Assembly (NCBI RefSeq): GCF_011043625.1
Contig: NZ_JAAKGT010000009.1
Coordinates: 1-64,000, forward strand
DNA length: 64,000 nt
Source of the DNA: Caulobacter sp. 602-2
Lineage (GTDB): Bacteria; Pseudomonadota; Alphaproteobacteria; Caulobacterales; Caulobacteraceae
Reading direction: 5' to 3'
The notes beneath the pieces are model-generated. The model saw nothing but the letters and a program-made list of their open reading frames with translations. It searched no databases and had not been told where the DNA came from. Position 1 is the stretch's first letter, and each line of letters opens with the position of its first letter. The translations under genes were made by a program, and so were the position numbers. This document shows, piece after piece, positions 34,437 to 42,352 of this stretch.

Positions 34437-34554
34437 ACGCCTTCCCCGATCCCGGCTCTCGCGCAACCGCATGCTGCGTCGCGGCATTGCTCGCAGGTGC
34501 GAAAGGGATCACAGTGCCGGAAAACATAAGTACGGCGCAGGGGAGTTTGAGAGC

Positions 34555-36246
34555 ATGACCGACGCGGTCGCCCAGGAGTCCAAGTCCCTGATCCTGCCGG
34601 GCCTGACGGGCCTGCTGCGCGAGGCGGCGACCTCGGCCCAGACCTTCGTCGCCGAGGCCCGGCCCGCGGTGAGGGCCGCCGTCGCCGGCGCCGACGGCAG
34701 GATCGACCGCAAGCTGGCCGACGCCCAGCAGCACGCCGTGCACGGCTTTGGCTGGTACGCCGCCTATGCCGAGCTGATGAACCAGGTCGCCGGCTGGGCC
34801 GAGCGGCTGGAAGGCGAGGGGCGGTTCGGTGAGATCGAGGCCCTGCTGGCCCAGCTGCTGTTCTCCGAATACGCCGCCCAGCTGATCGGCGGCGTGCCGA
34901 TGAACCAGGGCGAGATCGTTCGTCCCGCCCACCTGGTCACCGATCGCGCGGTGATGAACCGCCTGTTCTCCAACGGCATCATGAAGCTGATGGTCGAGGG
35001 CGGGACGCAAGCGGTGAAGACCCGCCTCGCCCAGCGCCTGGCCGAGGCCAAGGGCCGCCCGACGCTGGAGCACACCGGTCTCGACGAGACCTTCGAGATG
35101 ATCCGCGACCAGTTCCACGCCTTCGCCGAGGAAAAGGTCACGCCCTTCGCCCACGACTGGCACCTGAAGGACCAGCTGATCCCGATCGAGCTCGTCCAGG
35201 AGCTGGGCGAACTGGGCGTGTTCGGCCTGACCATCCCCGAGGAATACGGCGGCAGCGGCATGGGCAAGACGGCCATGTGCGTGGTCTCCGAAGAGCTGTC
35301 GCGGGCCTGGATCGGCGTGGGCTCGCTGGCCACCCGCTCGGAGATCGCCGGCGAGCTGATCCTGACCGGCGGGACCGAAGAGCAGAAGCAGTACTGGCTG
35401 CCGAAGATCGCTTCGGCCGAGATCCTGCCCACCGCCGTGTTCACCGAGCCCAACACCGGCTCGGACCTCGGGTCGCTGCGCACCCGCGCCGTGCTGGAGG
35501 GCGAGGCCTATGTGGTGACCGGCGCCAAGACCTGGATCACCCACGCCGCCCGCGCCGACGTGATGACGCTGCTGGTGCGCACCGATCCGGCGACCAGCGA
35601 CTATCGCGGGCTGTCCATGCTGCTGGCCCCCAAGCCGCGCGGCGTCGAAGGCGACGACTTTCCGGCCCAGGGCATGAGCGGCGGCGAGATCGGCGTCATC
35701 GGCTATCGCGGCATGAAGGAGTACGAGCTGGCCTTCGACGGCTTTTCCGTGCCGGCCGAGAACCTGCTGGGCGGCGTTCCGGGCCAGGGCTTCAAGCAGC
35801 TGATGGCCACCTTCGAGAGCGCCCGCATCCAGACGGCGGCCCGCGCGGTGGGCGTGGCCCAGGCGGCGCTGGAGGTCGGGCTGTCCTACGCGCTGGACCG
35901 CAAGCAGTTCGGCGATGCGATCTTCGCCTTCCCCCGGGTGCACAACAAGCTGGCCATGATGGCCGCCGAGATCATGGGCGTGCGCCAGCTGACCTATTTC
36001 GCCGCCCGCCAGAAGGACGAGGGCAAGCGCTGCGACCTGGAGGCCGGCATGGCCAAGCTGGTCGCCGCCCGCGTGGCCTGGGCCGCCGCCGACAACGCCC
36101 TGCAGATCCACGGCGGCAACGGCTTTGCGATGGAGTACGCCGCCAGCCGGCTGCTGGCCGACGCCCGCATCCTCAACATCTTCGAGGGCGCCGGCGAGAT
36201 CCAGGCCCAGGTCATCGCCCGCCGCCTGCTGGAGGACGGCAACTAG
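34555..36246 (+). CDS. mcd: (2S)-Methylsuccinyl-CoA dehydrogenase
   Basis: 563 residues, far longer than ordinary acyl-CoA dehydrogenases (about 380-400). The extra N-terminal ~170 residues (helical, up to AEAKGRPTLEHTGLDE) are characteristic of methylsuccinyl-CoA dehydrogenase of the ethylmalonyl-CoA pathway, a FAD enzyme that oxidises (2S)-methylsuccinyl-CoA to mesaconyl-CoA. The dehydrogenase core shows FGLTIPEEYGGSGMG, TEPNTGSDLGSLRTRA, the QIHGGNGFAMEYAASRL motif and a typical C-terminal end. With ccrA and ecm in the same window the assignment is strong. The reading frame is open far upstream over the preceding gene, but GGGGAG at 34540 marks this ATG. Its stop shares CTAG with the convergent ABC permease. 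Confidence 0.92.
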   Translation: MTDAVAQESKSLILPGLTGLLREAATSAQTFVAEARPAVRAAVAGADGRIDRKLADAQQHAVHGFGWYAAYAELMNQVAGWAERLEGEGRFGEIEALLAQLLFSEYAAQLIGGVPMNQGEIVRPAHLVTDRAVMNRLFSNGIMKLMVEGGTQAVKTRLAQRLAEAKGRPTLEHTGLDETFEMIRDQFHAFAEEKVTPFAHDWHLKDQLIPIELVQELGELGVFGLTIPEEYGGSGMGKTAMCVVSEELSRAWIGVGSLATRSEIAGELILTGGTEEQKQYWLPKIASAEILPTAVFTEPNTGSDLGSLRTRAVLEGEAYVVTGAKTWITHAARADVMTLLVRTDPATSDYRGLSMLLAPKPRGVEGDDFPAQGMSGGEIGVIGYRGMKEYELAFDGFSVPAENLLGGVPGQGFKQLMATFESARIQTAARAVGVAQAALEVGLSYALDRKQFGDAIFAFPRVHNKLAMMAAEIMGVRQLTYFAARQKDEGKRCDLEAGMAKLVAARVAWAAADNALQIHGGNGFAMEYAASRLLADARILNIFEGAGEIQAQVIARRLLEDGN

Positions 36247-37391
36247 TCCAGCGTCGTCCGATAGCGGGCCATGGCCGCGCCGGCGATCACCACCACGAAC
36301 AGCGCCAGCGCCCCCAGGCTGGGCCATAGGGCGACGACGTCGAGGCCCTTGAGCAGGGCGCCGCGCACCACCCGCAGGAAGTGGGTCACGGGGATCACGC
36401 TGCCCAGGGCCTGGGCCCAGTCCGGCATGCCCCGGAACGGGAACATGAAGCCCGACAGCAGGATCGACGGCATCATGTAGAAGAACGACATCTGCATGGC
36501 CTGCAGCTGGGTGCGGGCCACGGTCGAGATCAGGAAGCCCAGCGCCAGCGAGCCGACGATGAACAGCAGGACGCCCAGGCCAAGGGCGATCCAGCCGCCG
36601 GCCATCGGCACGGCGAACAGCACCCTGGCCAGGATCAGGATCACCGTCGTCTGGATCAGGCCTACCACCACATAGGGCGCCAGCTTGCCGATCATCACCT
36701 CGATGGGACGGGCGGGCGTGGCCAGCAGGCTCTCCATCGTGCCGCGCTCGTACTCGCGGGTGACGCCCAGGGCGGTCATCATCACCAGGGTCATCGACAG
36801 GATCACGCCCAGCAGGCCGGGCACGATGTTGTAGGCGGTGACGGCCTCGGGATTGTAGCGGCGGTGGATGACCACCTCGAACGGATCGGCGCCGGGCTTG
36901 CTGGCCGCGCCGACGAGGTCGCGCGACAGGGCCGTGCGCGGCAGGCTGGCCAGGGCGGCGATCGCCCCGCCGGTGGCGGCCGGATCGGAGGCGTCGGCCT
37001 CGACCAGGATCTGGGCGCCGTCGCCGCGCACCACGCGCCGGGTGAAGTCGGCGGGAATGGTCAGGGCGAACTGCACCTCGCCGCGCGCCACGGCCGCGTC
37101 CAGCTCGGCGGGCGAGGACGCGGTGCGGACGATCTCGAAATAGCCGCTGTTGACCAGGGCCGACAGGGTCGAGCGGGCCATCGGCCCCTGGTCCTGCACC
37201 AGCACCGCGGTGGGCAGGTCGCGCGGGTCGCTGTTGATGGCGTAGCCGAACAGCAGGAGCTGGACGATCGGCATGACCAGGATCATGGCGTAGGTCAGCC
37301 GGTCGCGGGTGAGCTGGATGAACTCCTTGATCAGCACCGCCAGGATGCGCGCGCCCGAAAGGCCCGACCTGCGCTCGACGGCCCCGCTCAT
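36243..37391 (-). CDS. ABC-2-type permease (YbhR/YhhJ-like)
   Basis: A 382-residue inner-membrane subunit of an ABC exporter. One N-terminal helix (LTYAMILVMPIVQLLLFGYA) is followed by a large periplasmic domain (residues about 45-180, NSDPRDLPTAVLVQDQ), then five helices; TREYERGTMESLLATP is the conserved ABC-2 coupling motif. It matches YbhR/YbhS/YhhJ permeases. It overlaps the ATPase gene by four bases, and the operon reads TetR, HlyD, ATPase, permease. With only one permease gene it would have to work as a homodimer, unlike YbhSR. Drug or cation export is likely. The final bases overlap the convergent mcd stop. Confidence 0.9.
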   Translation of the reverse strand: MSGAVERRSGLSGARILAVLIKEFIQLTRDRLTYAMILVMPIVQLLLFGYAINSDPRDLPTAVLVQDQGPMARSTLSALVNSGYFEIVRTASSPAELDAAVARGEVQFALTIPADFTRRVVRGDGAQILVEADASDPAATGGAIAALASLPRTALSRDLVGAASKPGADPFEVVIHRRYNPEAVTAYNIVPGLLGVILSMTLVMMTALGVTREYERGTMESLLATPARPIEVMIGKLAPYVVVGLIQTTVILILARVLFAVPMAGGWIALGLGVLLFIVGSLALGFLISTVARTQLQAMQMSFFYMMPSILLSGFMFPFRGMPDWAQALGSVIPVTHFLRVVRGALLKGLDVVALWPSLGALALFVVVIAGAAMARYRTTLD

Positions 37392-38308
37392 TGGAAGTTG
37401 TCCGACGACTGGCCCATCAGCCGGATGAACACGTCCTCCAGCGTCGGCTGGACCTCTGTCCAGGTCACCGGCGGCTTGCGGTAGGGGGCGATGGCGGCTT
37501 CCAGGGCGGCGCGGTCGGTTCCGCTGACGTGCAGGGCCGCGCCGAACGGGGCGGCCATGGCCACGCCCGACGCCTTGGCGAGGTCCCGCGCCAGCCGGTC
37601 GGCCCCCGGTCCCTCGCCGCGGAAGGTGACCAGGCCCGAGCGGGCGATCACCTCCTCGGCCGTGCCCCGCGCCATCAGCCGACCGTAGGCGATGTAGGCG
37701 ATGTCGTGGCAGCGCTCGGCCTCGTCCATGTAGTGGGTCGAGACCATCACGGTCAGGCCCTCGGCCGACAGGGCGTGGATCTCGTCCCAGAACTCGCGGC
37801 GGGCCTTGGGATCGACCCCGGCCGTCGGCTCGTCGAGCAGCAGCAGCCTTGGCTCGTGCATGATGCTGGCGGCCAGGGCCAGGCGCTGCTTCCAGCCGCC
37901 CGACAGGCTGCCGGCCAGCTGCTTCCTGCGGGCGGTCAGGCCCAGGCGCTCCAGGCTGTCGGCCACCCGCTCGCGGCGGCGGGGCAGCTCGTGCACGCGG
38001 GCGACGAAGTCGAGGTTCTCCTCGATCGACAGGTCCTCATAGAGCGAGAACTTCTGGGTCATGTAGCCGGTCTGGCGCTTGACCGCCTCGGCCTGCCTGC
38101 GGAAGTCCAGGCCCAGCACCTGGCCCTCGCCGCTGTCGGGCGTCAGCAGGCCGCACAGCATGCGCAGGGTGGTGGTCTTGCCCGAGCCGTTGGGGCCCAG
38201 GAAGCCGGTGATGCGGCCCTTCTCGACCTGGATCGACACGTCCTGCACCACGTGGCGCGGGCCGAAGCTCTTGTTCAGCCCCGAGACGTCGACCGCCAGG
38301 TCGCTCAC
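37388..38308 (-). CDS. ABC-exporter ATPase (YbhF-like, single domain)
   Basis: A 306-residue ATP-binding subunit. Walker A is GPNGSGKTT (38-46), the ABC signature is LSGGW followed by KQRLALA, Walker B is LLLLDEPTAGVD, and STHYMDEAERC is the H-loop. The DrrA/CcmA-type C-terminal domain (about 220-300) matches drug exporters. E. coli YbhF carries two fused ATPase domains; here there is one. The start is GTG at 38308, overlapping the HlyD stop (GTGA). Its stop overlaps the permease start by four bases. Confidence 0.92.
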   Translation of the reverse strand: MSDLAVDVSGLNKSFGPRHVVQDVSIQVEKGRITGFLGPNGSGKTTTLRMLCGLLTPDSGEGQVLGLDFRRQAEAVKRQTGYMTQKFSLYEDLSIEENLDFVARVHELPRRRERVADSLERLGLTARRKQLAGSLSGGWKQRLALAASIMHEPRLLLLDEPTAGVDPKARREFWDEIHALSAEGLTVMVSTHYMDEAERCHDIAYIAYGRLMARGTAEEVIARSGLVTFRGEGPGADRLARDLAKASGVAMAAPFGAALHVSGTDRAALEAAIAPYRKPPVTWTEVQPTLEDVFIRLMGQSSDNFQ

Positions 38309-39288
38309 TTGCCCGCCTCCAGCGGCGCGACGTCGACCGGCAGGCCCGGCGCCAGGCCCGGCCCGGGCGCGGGCCTGGCCTCGACCAGGAACACCAGGCG
38401 CTGGCGGGTCTCGCGGCTGTAGATCACCGGCGGGGTGAACTCGGCGCGGGGGCTGACATAGTTGATCCGGGCCGAGCGTTCGGCGCCGCAGCCGTCGCAC
38501 GAGAACCGCACCTGCGCCCCCACGCGATAGCGGGCGATCTCGGCTTCGGGCACGAAGAAGCGCAGGCGCACGCGCTCGTCGGCCAGCAGCGCCACGACCG
38601 GCTGGTTGGCGGCCGCCCACTCGCCGGGCTGGTAGAAGACGTCCTGCACCAGGGCCGCGGCCGGGGCCTTGGGGCTGATCTGGTCGAGGCGATCCTGGGC
38701 GGCGGCCAGGGCCTGGCGCGCGGCGTCGACGGCCGCGCGGGCGGCGGCCACCGTATCGGGGCGCTGGCCCAGGGTTCCGACGGCCTTGCGGCGGGTCACG
38801 GCGACGGCGTTGGCGCGGGCTGTGTCGCGGGCGGCGCGGGCCTGGTCCAGGCGGGCCGGGGCGTAGATGCCCTTGGCGACCAGCGGCGCGATGCGGTCGT
38901 AGTCGGCCTGGGCCTGGCGAACCGCCGCCTCGGCGGCCGCGCGCTCGGCGTCGAACACCGCCAGTTCCTGCGGGCGCTGGCCCTTCTCGGCGTCGTGCAG
39001 CTGGGCCTGGGCCGTCTGCACCTGGGCGGCGGCCTGGTCGCGGGCGGCGGTCAGCTGGGCCGCGTCGAGGGCGAACAGCGGCTGGCCGGCCTTGACCCGA
39101 TCGCCGCGCTGCACGGCGACGGCGCTGATCGGTCCGGCCGACGAGGCGGCGACATACAGCGTCTCGCCCTCGACATAGCCCGACAGCCGGCGAGGGCGAT
39201 GGGCGTCCGGACCCAGCAGCCGCCAGCCCACGAAGCCGACGACGGCGATCCCGATGACGACGGCGGCGATGCGGGCGGCGGGCTTCAT
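38305..39288 (-). CDS. HlyD/YbhG-family periplasmic adaptor
   Basis: A 327-residue membrane-fusion protein of the ABC exporter. A single N-terminal helix (AARIAAVVIGIAVVGFVGW) anchors it in the inner membrane. The lipoyl-like half-motifs are split: YVAASSAGPISAVAVQRGDRVKAGQPLFALD near 45-75 and the second half after the hairpin. Between them are two long Ala/Gln/Arg coiled-coil helices (about 80-200). The C-terminal beta-barrel follows. An unusual CDGCG pair near 250 is present. It starts inside the TetR stop (ATGA overlap), so the regulator and exporter genes are cotranslated. Confidence 0.9.
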   Translation of the reverse strand: MKPAARIAAVVIGIAVVGFVGWRLLGPDAHRPRRLSGYVEGETLYVAASSAGPISAVAVQRGDRVKAGQPLFALDAAQLTAARDQAAAQVQTAQAQLHDAEKGQRPQELAVFDAERAAAEAAVRQAQADYDRIAPLVAKGIYAPARLDQARAARDTARANAVAVTRRKAVGTLGQRPDTVAAARAAVDAARQALAAAQDRLDQISPKAPAAALVQDVFYQPGEWAAANQPVVALLADERVRLRFFVPEAEIARYRVGAQVRFSCDGCGAERSARINYVSPRAEFTPPVIYSRETRQRLVFLVEARPAPGPGLAPGLPVDVAPLEAGK

Positions 39289-39926
39289 GCCTTGGCCTCC
39301 GTGCGCGGGGTCAGGCCCAGCAGCACCGTGTCGGCGTGCTGGCGCACCAGGGCCTCCAGGTTCATGGCCGGCGCGCCGACGGGAACGAAGGTCTCCTTCC
39401 AGATCACGCCCATCAGGATCGGACCGACGATGCTGAAGGCGTAGAGCCGCGGGTCGCCCGGCGCCACCTCGCCGCGCGCCTGGGCCCGGGCGATGGCGCC
39501 GCTCATCAGCGACAGGGCGCGGCTGACCACCTCGTCGTGCCAGACGCGGGCCAGTTCCGGAAAGTTGCGGGACTCGCCGATCACCAGCTTGGCCACCGCG
39601 CCCAGGCGCGAGGTTCCGATCAGCTGCACGACCTGGGCGAAGACCATGCGCAGCAGGTCGGGGAAGGGCAGGGTCGCCTGGGCCAGCACCGCCTCGACCC
39701 GGTCGAGGTTGGGCGCGACGGCCTCGCGCACCACGGCGCGGAAGATGTCGTCCTTGGTCTCGAAATAGAGATAGAGCGCGCCCTTGGAGATGCCCGCCTT
39801 GGCGGCGATCTCGTCCAGCCTGGCCCCGGCGAAGCCGCGCTCGGCGAAGACCTCCAGCGCGGCCTGGACGATCTCGCCCGGGCGGGCTTCGCTGCGCCGT
39901 CGCCATCTGGGCGGGCCTGGCTGCAT
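39285..39926 (-). CDS. TetR-family repressor of the ABC exporter (CecR-like)
   Basis: A 213-residue TetR regulator: N-terminal helix-turn-helix (residues about 18-65, ALEVFAERGFAGARLDEIAAKAGISKGALYLYFETKDDIF) and a helical ligand-binding part in which GPILMGVIWKETFVPVG resembles the C-terminal domain of CecR/YbiH regulators. It is the first gene of the TetR-HlyD-ATPase-permease operon, an order that parallels E. coli cecR-ybhGFSR. A perfect 12-bp inverted repeat lies 14 bases upstream of the start, so autorepression is very likely. Export substrate and inducer are unknown. Confidence 0.92.
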   Translation of the reverse strand: MQPGPPRWRRRSEARPGEIVQAALEVFAERGFAGARLDEIAAKAGISKGALYLYFETKDDIFRAVVREAVAPNLDRVEAVLAQATLPFPDLLRMVFAQVVQLIGTSRLGAVAKLVIGESRNFPELARVWHDEVVSRALSLMSGAIARAQARGEVAPGDPRLYAFSIVGPILMGVIWKETFVPVGAPAMNLEALVRQHADTVLLGLTPRTEAKA

Positions 39927-39939
39927 GGTCTGCGCCTCC

Positions 39940-39969
39940 CGTATATAACTGACCAGACAGTTATATACG
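39940..39969. promoter_or_regulatory. TetR operator of the exporter operon
   Basis: Perfect inverted repeat with 12-base arms CGTATATAACTG and CAGTTATATACG and a 6-base spacer. It begins 14 bases upstream of the TetR ATG and its TATA-rich arms overlap the expected promoter. It is the strongest operator-like site in the window. Confidence 0.85.
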
Positions 39970-40009
39970 GCGCTGTGGATAACTCAAGAGGCATGCGCCG
40001 GCAAAGCAA

Positions 40010-40037
40010 AAGCCGCCCTCCTTTCGGAAGACGGCTT
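40010..40037 (-). terminator. Terminator of the second TetR gene
   Basis: On the minus strand AAGCCGTCTTCC pairs with GGAGGGCGGCTT (some G-U pairs) around GAAA, followed by TTGCTTTG. It is 37 bases past the TetR stop at 40075. Confidence 0.75.
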
Positions 40038-40074
40038 GCAGGGCGTTCGAAGGGATGGCCCGGTCAGGCCGTTG

Positions 40075-40677
40075 TCAGCGCGGCGCCCAGCCGCTGGCGA
40101 TCAAGCCGACCTGCCGGTCCATGACGGCCGACATCTCGGCCGCGTTGGCGCCGCGGGCGGCGGCCAGACGATAGTTGGAGGCGTAGCAGGCCTTGAGCAC
40201 TTCCACGGTCAGCGGGAAGTCGAGGTCGGGCCGCACGTCGCCGCGCGCCACGCCCTCCTGCAGCACCTGCTCGAGCATGTCCGACAGCCGCTCGTTACGG
40301 CCGTAGGGCGTCACGCCCGGGTCGTTGCTGGGGCTGTAGGAGGCGGCGATGTGGGCCAGGAACAGCCGCACCCGCCGCGTCTCGAACTCGTAGTGGATGG
40401 CGAAGATCGAGCACAGCCGGTCGGCCGTGGAGCCGCGCAGGAACGGCAGCACCCGGTCGAATTCGGCATAGAGATCGCCCAGGCGGCGCTCCATCACGTG
40501 GCTGAGAACCTCGGCCTTGGACGCAAAGGTCGTGAAGACGCTGCCCACCGACACGCCCGCCCGTTCGGCGATGGCGCGGATCGTGGTCTCTTCGTAACCG
40601 GTCTCGTTGAACAGGTCTCGCGCGGCTTCGAGCACGCGCTCGCGCGTCGCCTGTTTCTGTTCGTCGCGTACGCCCAC
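40075..40677 (-). CDS. TetR-family transcriptional regulator 2
   Basis: A 200-residue regulator with an N-terminal TetR helix-turn-helix (ARDLFNETGYEETTIRAIAERAGVSVGSVFTTFASKAEVLSHV) and an all-helical C-terminal ligand domain. It is similar in length and layout to the next TetR protein at 40816, including the ...VANYRRA/ASNYRLA... helix near residue 170, so the two are probably paralogues. The GTG at 40677 is chosen because GGAGGGGG lies 7 bases upstream; the in-frame ATG at 40740 lacks a site. Its targets are unknown. It is transcribed separately from the exporter operon, behind its own terminator. Confidence 0.85.
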   Translation of the reverse strand: MGVRDEQKQATRERVLEAARDLFNETGYEETTIRAIAERAGVSVGSVFTTFASKAEVLSHVMERRLGDLYAEFDRVLPFLRGSTADRLCSIFAIHYEFETRRVRLFLAHIAASYSPSNDPGVTPYGRNERLSDMLEQVLQEGVARGDVRPDLDFPLTVEVLKACYASNYRLAAARGANAAEMSAVMDRQVGLIASGWAPR

Positions 40678-40726
40678 GCAGTTCCCCCTCCGGACACGCA
40701 GCGCTGATTTCAACACATCAAGACGT

Positions 40727-40747
40727 GCGCCCGACCCCAACGGGCGC
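40727..40747. other. Short GC hairpin between TetR genes
   Basis: Arms GCGCCCG and CGGGCGC with a 7-base loop. It lies downstream of the terminator of TetR 3 and upstream of TetR 2. It could add to termination or be an operator for one of the regulators. Confidence 0.4.
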
Positions 40748-40785
40748 TCGTCTCGTTCTTCTTGTCGTTGACCTGGACGACCGGG

Positions 40786-40815
40786 GGACGCTTCCGCCCC
40801 CCGGCGGAACCGTCC
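40786..40815 (-). terminator. Hairpin directly after TetR 3
   Basis: GGACGCTTCCGCC pairs with GGCGGAACCGTCC with a single mismatch and a 4-base loop. It begins directly at the TetR stop (40816). No T-run follows on the minus strand. Confidence 0.6.
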
Positions 40816-41463
40816 TTAGGCGCGGACGCCGGCGAGGATCAGCTTCAGCTGTTCACGCAGGTGAGCCACCAGGTTTTCGACCGTCCAGCCGTCGTAGACG
40901 GCGCGGCGGTAGTTGGCGACATACACGTCCCAAGCGATCTCGGCCACGAGTTTCGCGTCCACGTCGGCCTTCAGTTCGCCGGCCTGCACGCCGCGCTCCA
41001 GGGCGTCGGTGATCAGGGCGAACAGGTGCTTGATATCCGTGCGGGCGCGCTTTTCGGCGGCGTCCGAACGGGTCCAGCTGACGGCGATGCTGGCCTGCAG
41101 CAGCGGCAGTTGCTCCAGGTGGAAGCTGTAGGCCACGCCGAACAGGCCGATCAGGGCGTCGGCGACGGTTTCGCCTTCGCGGGCGGCCTGCTTCATCTGG
41201 GCGTAGATGACTTCGTAGTCGGCGGTCAGGATCTCGTCGAACAGTTCCGACTTGTCCGAGAAGCTGGCGAACACCGCGCCGGTCGACATGCCGGCGGCCT
41301 GGGCGATGTCACGGATCGTGGCGCCTTCGTAGCCGCGCTCGCTGAACAGGCGGCGGGCGGCCGACAGAACGCGTTCGCGGGTGCGCTGCTTGGCCAGCGC
41401 GCGGCGGGTCAGCTTCACCGGGGTTTCGGAACCGGACTCGATGTTGACGGAAACAAAGCTCAT
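40816..41463 (-). CDS. TetR-family transcriptional regulator 3
   Basis: 215 residues: about 22 leading residues, then the TetR helix-turn-helix (ARRLFSERGYEGATIRDIAQAAGMSTGAVFASFSDKSELFDEI) and a helical ligand domain. The basic segment KLTRRALAKQRTRERV precedes the DNA-binding part. It is a likely paralogue of TetR 2 just downstream. It overlaps the preceding small gene by four bases (ATGA), so that small protein and the regulator are made together. A promoter with a palindrome between -35 and -10 lies upstream of the pair and is a candidate binding site for this repressor. Confidence 0.88.
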   Translation of the reverse strand: MSFVSVNIESGSETPVKLTRRALAKQRTRERVLSAARRLFSERGYEGATIRDIAQAAGMSTGAVFASFSDKSELFDEILTADYEVIYAQMKQAAREGETVADALIGLFGVAYSFHLEQLPLLQASIAVSWTRSDAAEKRARTDIKHLFALITDALERGVQAGELKADVDAKLVAEIAWDVYVANYRRAVYDGWTVENLVAHLREQLKLILAGVRA

Positions 41464-41687
41464 GCGGCGGCCTCCAGGCGGGCGAGCGCGGCTTCGGCGC
41501 GCTTTTCAAATTCGATGCAGTACTCGTCGACGACGTTTTGCAGGACGTCGGCGTAGCGGCGGGCGAGATCGCGCCCGTCCTGGGCGGCGTCTCGAAGGTC
41601 GGTAATCAGTTGGCGGACTTCCGCGAGGGCTTCTTCCCTCTCGGTCCCGTCGGAACGGGCCGCGGCGAGCCGGGCGCTCTGCGACAT
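41460..41687 (-). CDS. Small coiled-coil protein coupled to TetR 3
   Basis: A 75-residue, highly charged helical protein (EREEALAEVRQLITDLRDAAQDGRDLARRYADVLQNVVDEYCIEFEKRAEAALARLEAAA) that should form a coiled coil. No domain is recognised. The ATG at 41687 has GGAGAGAG upstream; the in-frame ATG at 41762 has no site. Its stop overlaps the TetR start (ATGA). A partner or modulator of the regulator is possible but unproven. Confidence 0.7.
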   Translation of the reverse strand: MSQSARLAAARSDGTEREEALAEVRQLITDLRDAAQDGRDLARRYADVLQNVVDEYCIEFEKRAEAALARLEAAA

Positions 41688-41791
41688 GACTTCTCTCTCC
41701 AGGCCGGCCGCGGGGAACAAACTGCGCTGAACGATCCGCGGCTTGGCGTTGATCATGTTCAACGAACGCGCACTGTGAATTCAGGTGGGGC

Positions 41792-41820
41792 CGTCTACCC
41801 TTGTGTGCAAGGGAGTTCAA
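41792..41820 (-). promoter_or_regulatory. Promoter with palindrome in the spacer, upstream of the small gene and TetR 3
   Basis: On the minus strand TTGAAC (41815-41820) and TAGACG (41792-41797) are exactly 17 bases apart, and the spacer contains the perfect palindrome CCCTTG-TGTG-CAAGGG. This is the classic layout of a repressor operator. The -10 is weak against the consensus. Confidence 0.45.
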
Positions 41821-41986
41821 CCCACAAAACGTACCAAAATCGATCAACCTTGGCTGAAAATCGTTCTATGGTAGCGCTGCTCATCCGTCGATGCGGCAAA
41901 TGCGCTCAACGAACACACTCGGCGAACATGTTTTGCGATTTTGAGGCGAGCGGGGCGGCGCTGGCGTTCGCTAAACGAGAGGCGCA

Positions 41987-42032
41987 GAGCCCGCCCGTTT
42001 CGGATCTCGATCCGAAACGGATGAGCGGGCTC
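41987..42032. repeat. Nested inverted repeat I
   Basis: Outer arms GAGCCCGC and GCGGGCTC enclose 12-base inner arms CCGTTTCGGATC and GATCCGAAACGG separated by two bases. It forms a very stable hairpin in the 346-base gap between the small gene (minus) and the HIG1 gene (plus). No T-run follows on either strand. Confidence 0.75.
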
Positions 42033-42045
42033 GCCAACTTCATCT

Positions 42046-42097
42046 TAGAGGGTGACGGCCGCCGAAAAGCGCTCACGCTTTCGGCTGTCACCCTCTA
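42046..42097. repeat. Nested inverted repeat II, next to the HIG1 gene start
   Basis: Arms TAGAGGGTGAC and GTCACCCTCTA (11 bp) enclose GCCGAAA and TTTCGGC. It ends 12 bases before the HIG1-domain ATG, so in a plus-strand transcript it would sit over the ribosome site. It may be a mobile palindromic element or a control hairpin. Confidence 0.75.
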
Positions 42098-42108
42098 GGT
42101 TGGCGCGC

Positions 42109-42306
42109 ATGGCCAACCTGTTCCAAATCGCCATCCCCGTCGCCCTGTTCGCCGTGCTGGCGACGCTGTGCGTGGGGATCTACGCCCTCTTTCGCGGCGG
42201 CGACTTCGGCCGCTCCTATTCCAACCGGCTGATGCGCCTGCGCGTGGTGCTGCAGTTCGTCGCCGTGCTGGTTCTTGTGGCGGCCTTCTGGTGGAGCCAC
42301 CGGTAA
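42109..42306 (+). CDS. HIG1-domain twin-transmembrane protein
   Basis: 65 residues with two membrane helices (FQIAIPVALFAVLATLCVGIYALF and LRVVLQFVAVLVLVAAFWW) joined by the HIG1-type loop RGGDFGRSYSNRLMRLRV. Bacterial HIG1 proteins are common in alphaproteobacteria; the mitochondrial members are cytochrome oxidase assembly factors, so a respiratory-complex role is possible. The adenosyltransferase gene begins 46 bases later on the same strand and the two are probably cotranscribed. Confidence 0.82.
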   Translation: MANLFQIAIPVALFAVLATLCVGIYALFRGGDFGRSYSNRLMRLRVVLQFVAVLVLVAAFWWSHR

Positions 42307-42352
42307 AGCTCTAGCCGGCTGATTTTGCAGCTTTGTTTCAGGAGGTAACGGC

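Noticed and set aside
32890..34554. An in-frame upstream extension of the mcd reading frame over the haem lipoprotein gene
   Set aside because: The extension is low-complexity Arg/Gly/Pro-rich sequence and overlaps a gene with a lipobox and ribosome site. The mcd ATG at 34555 has its own ribosome site.
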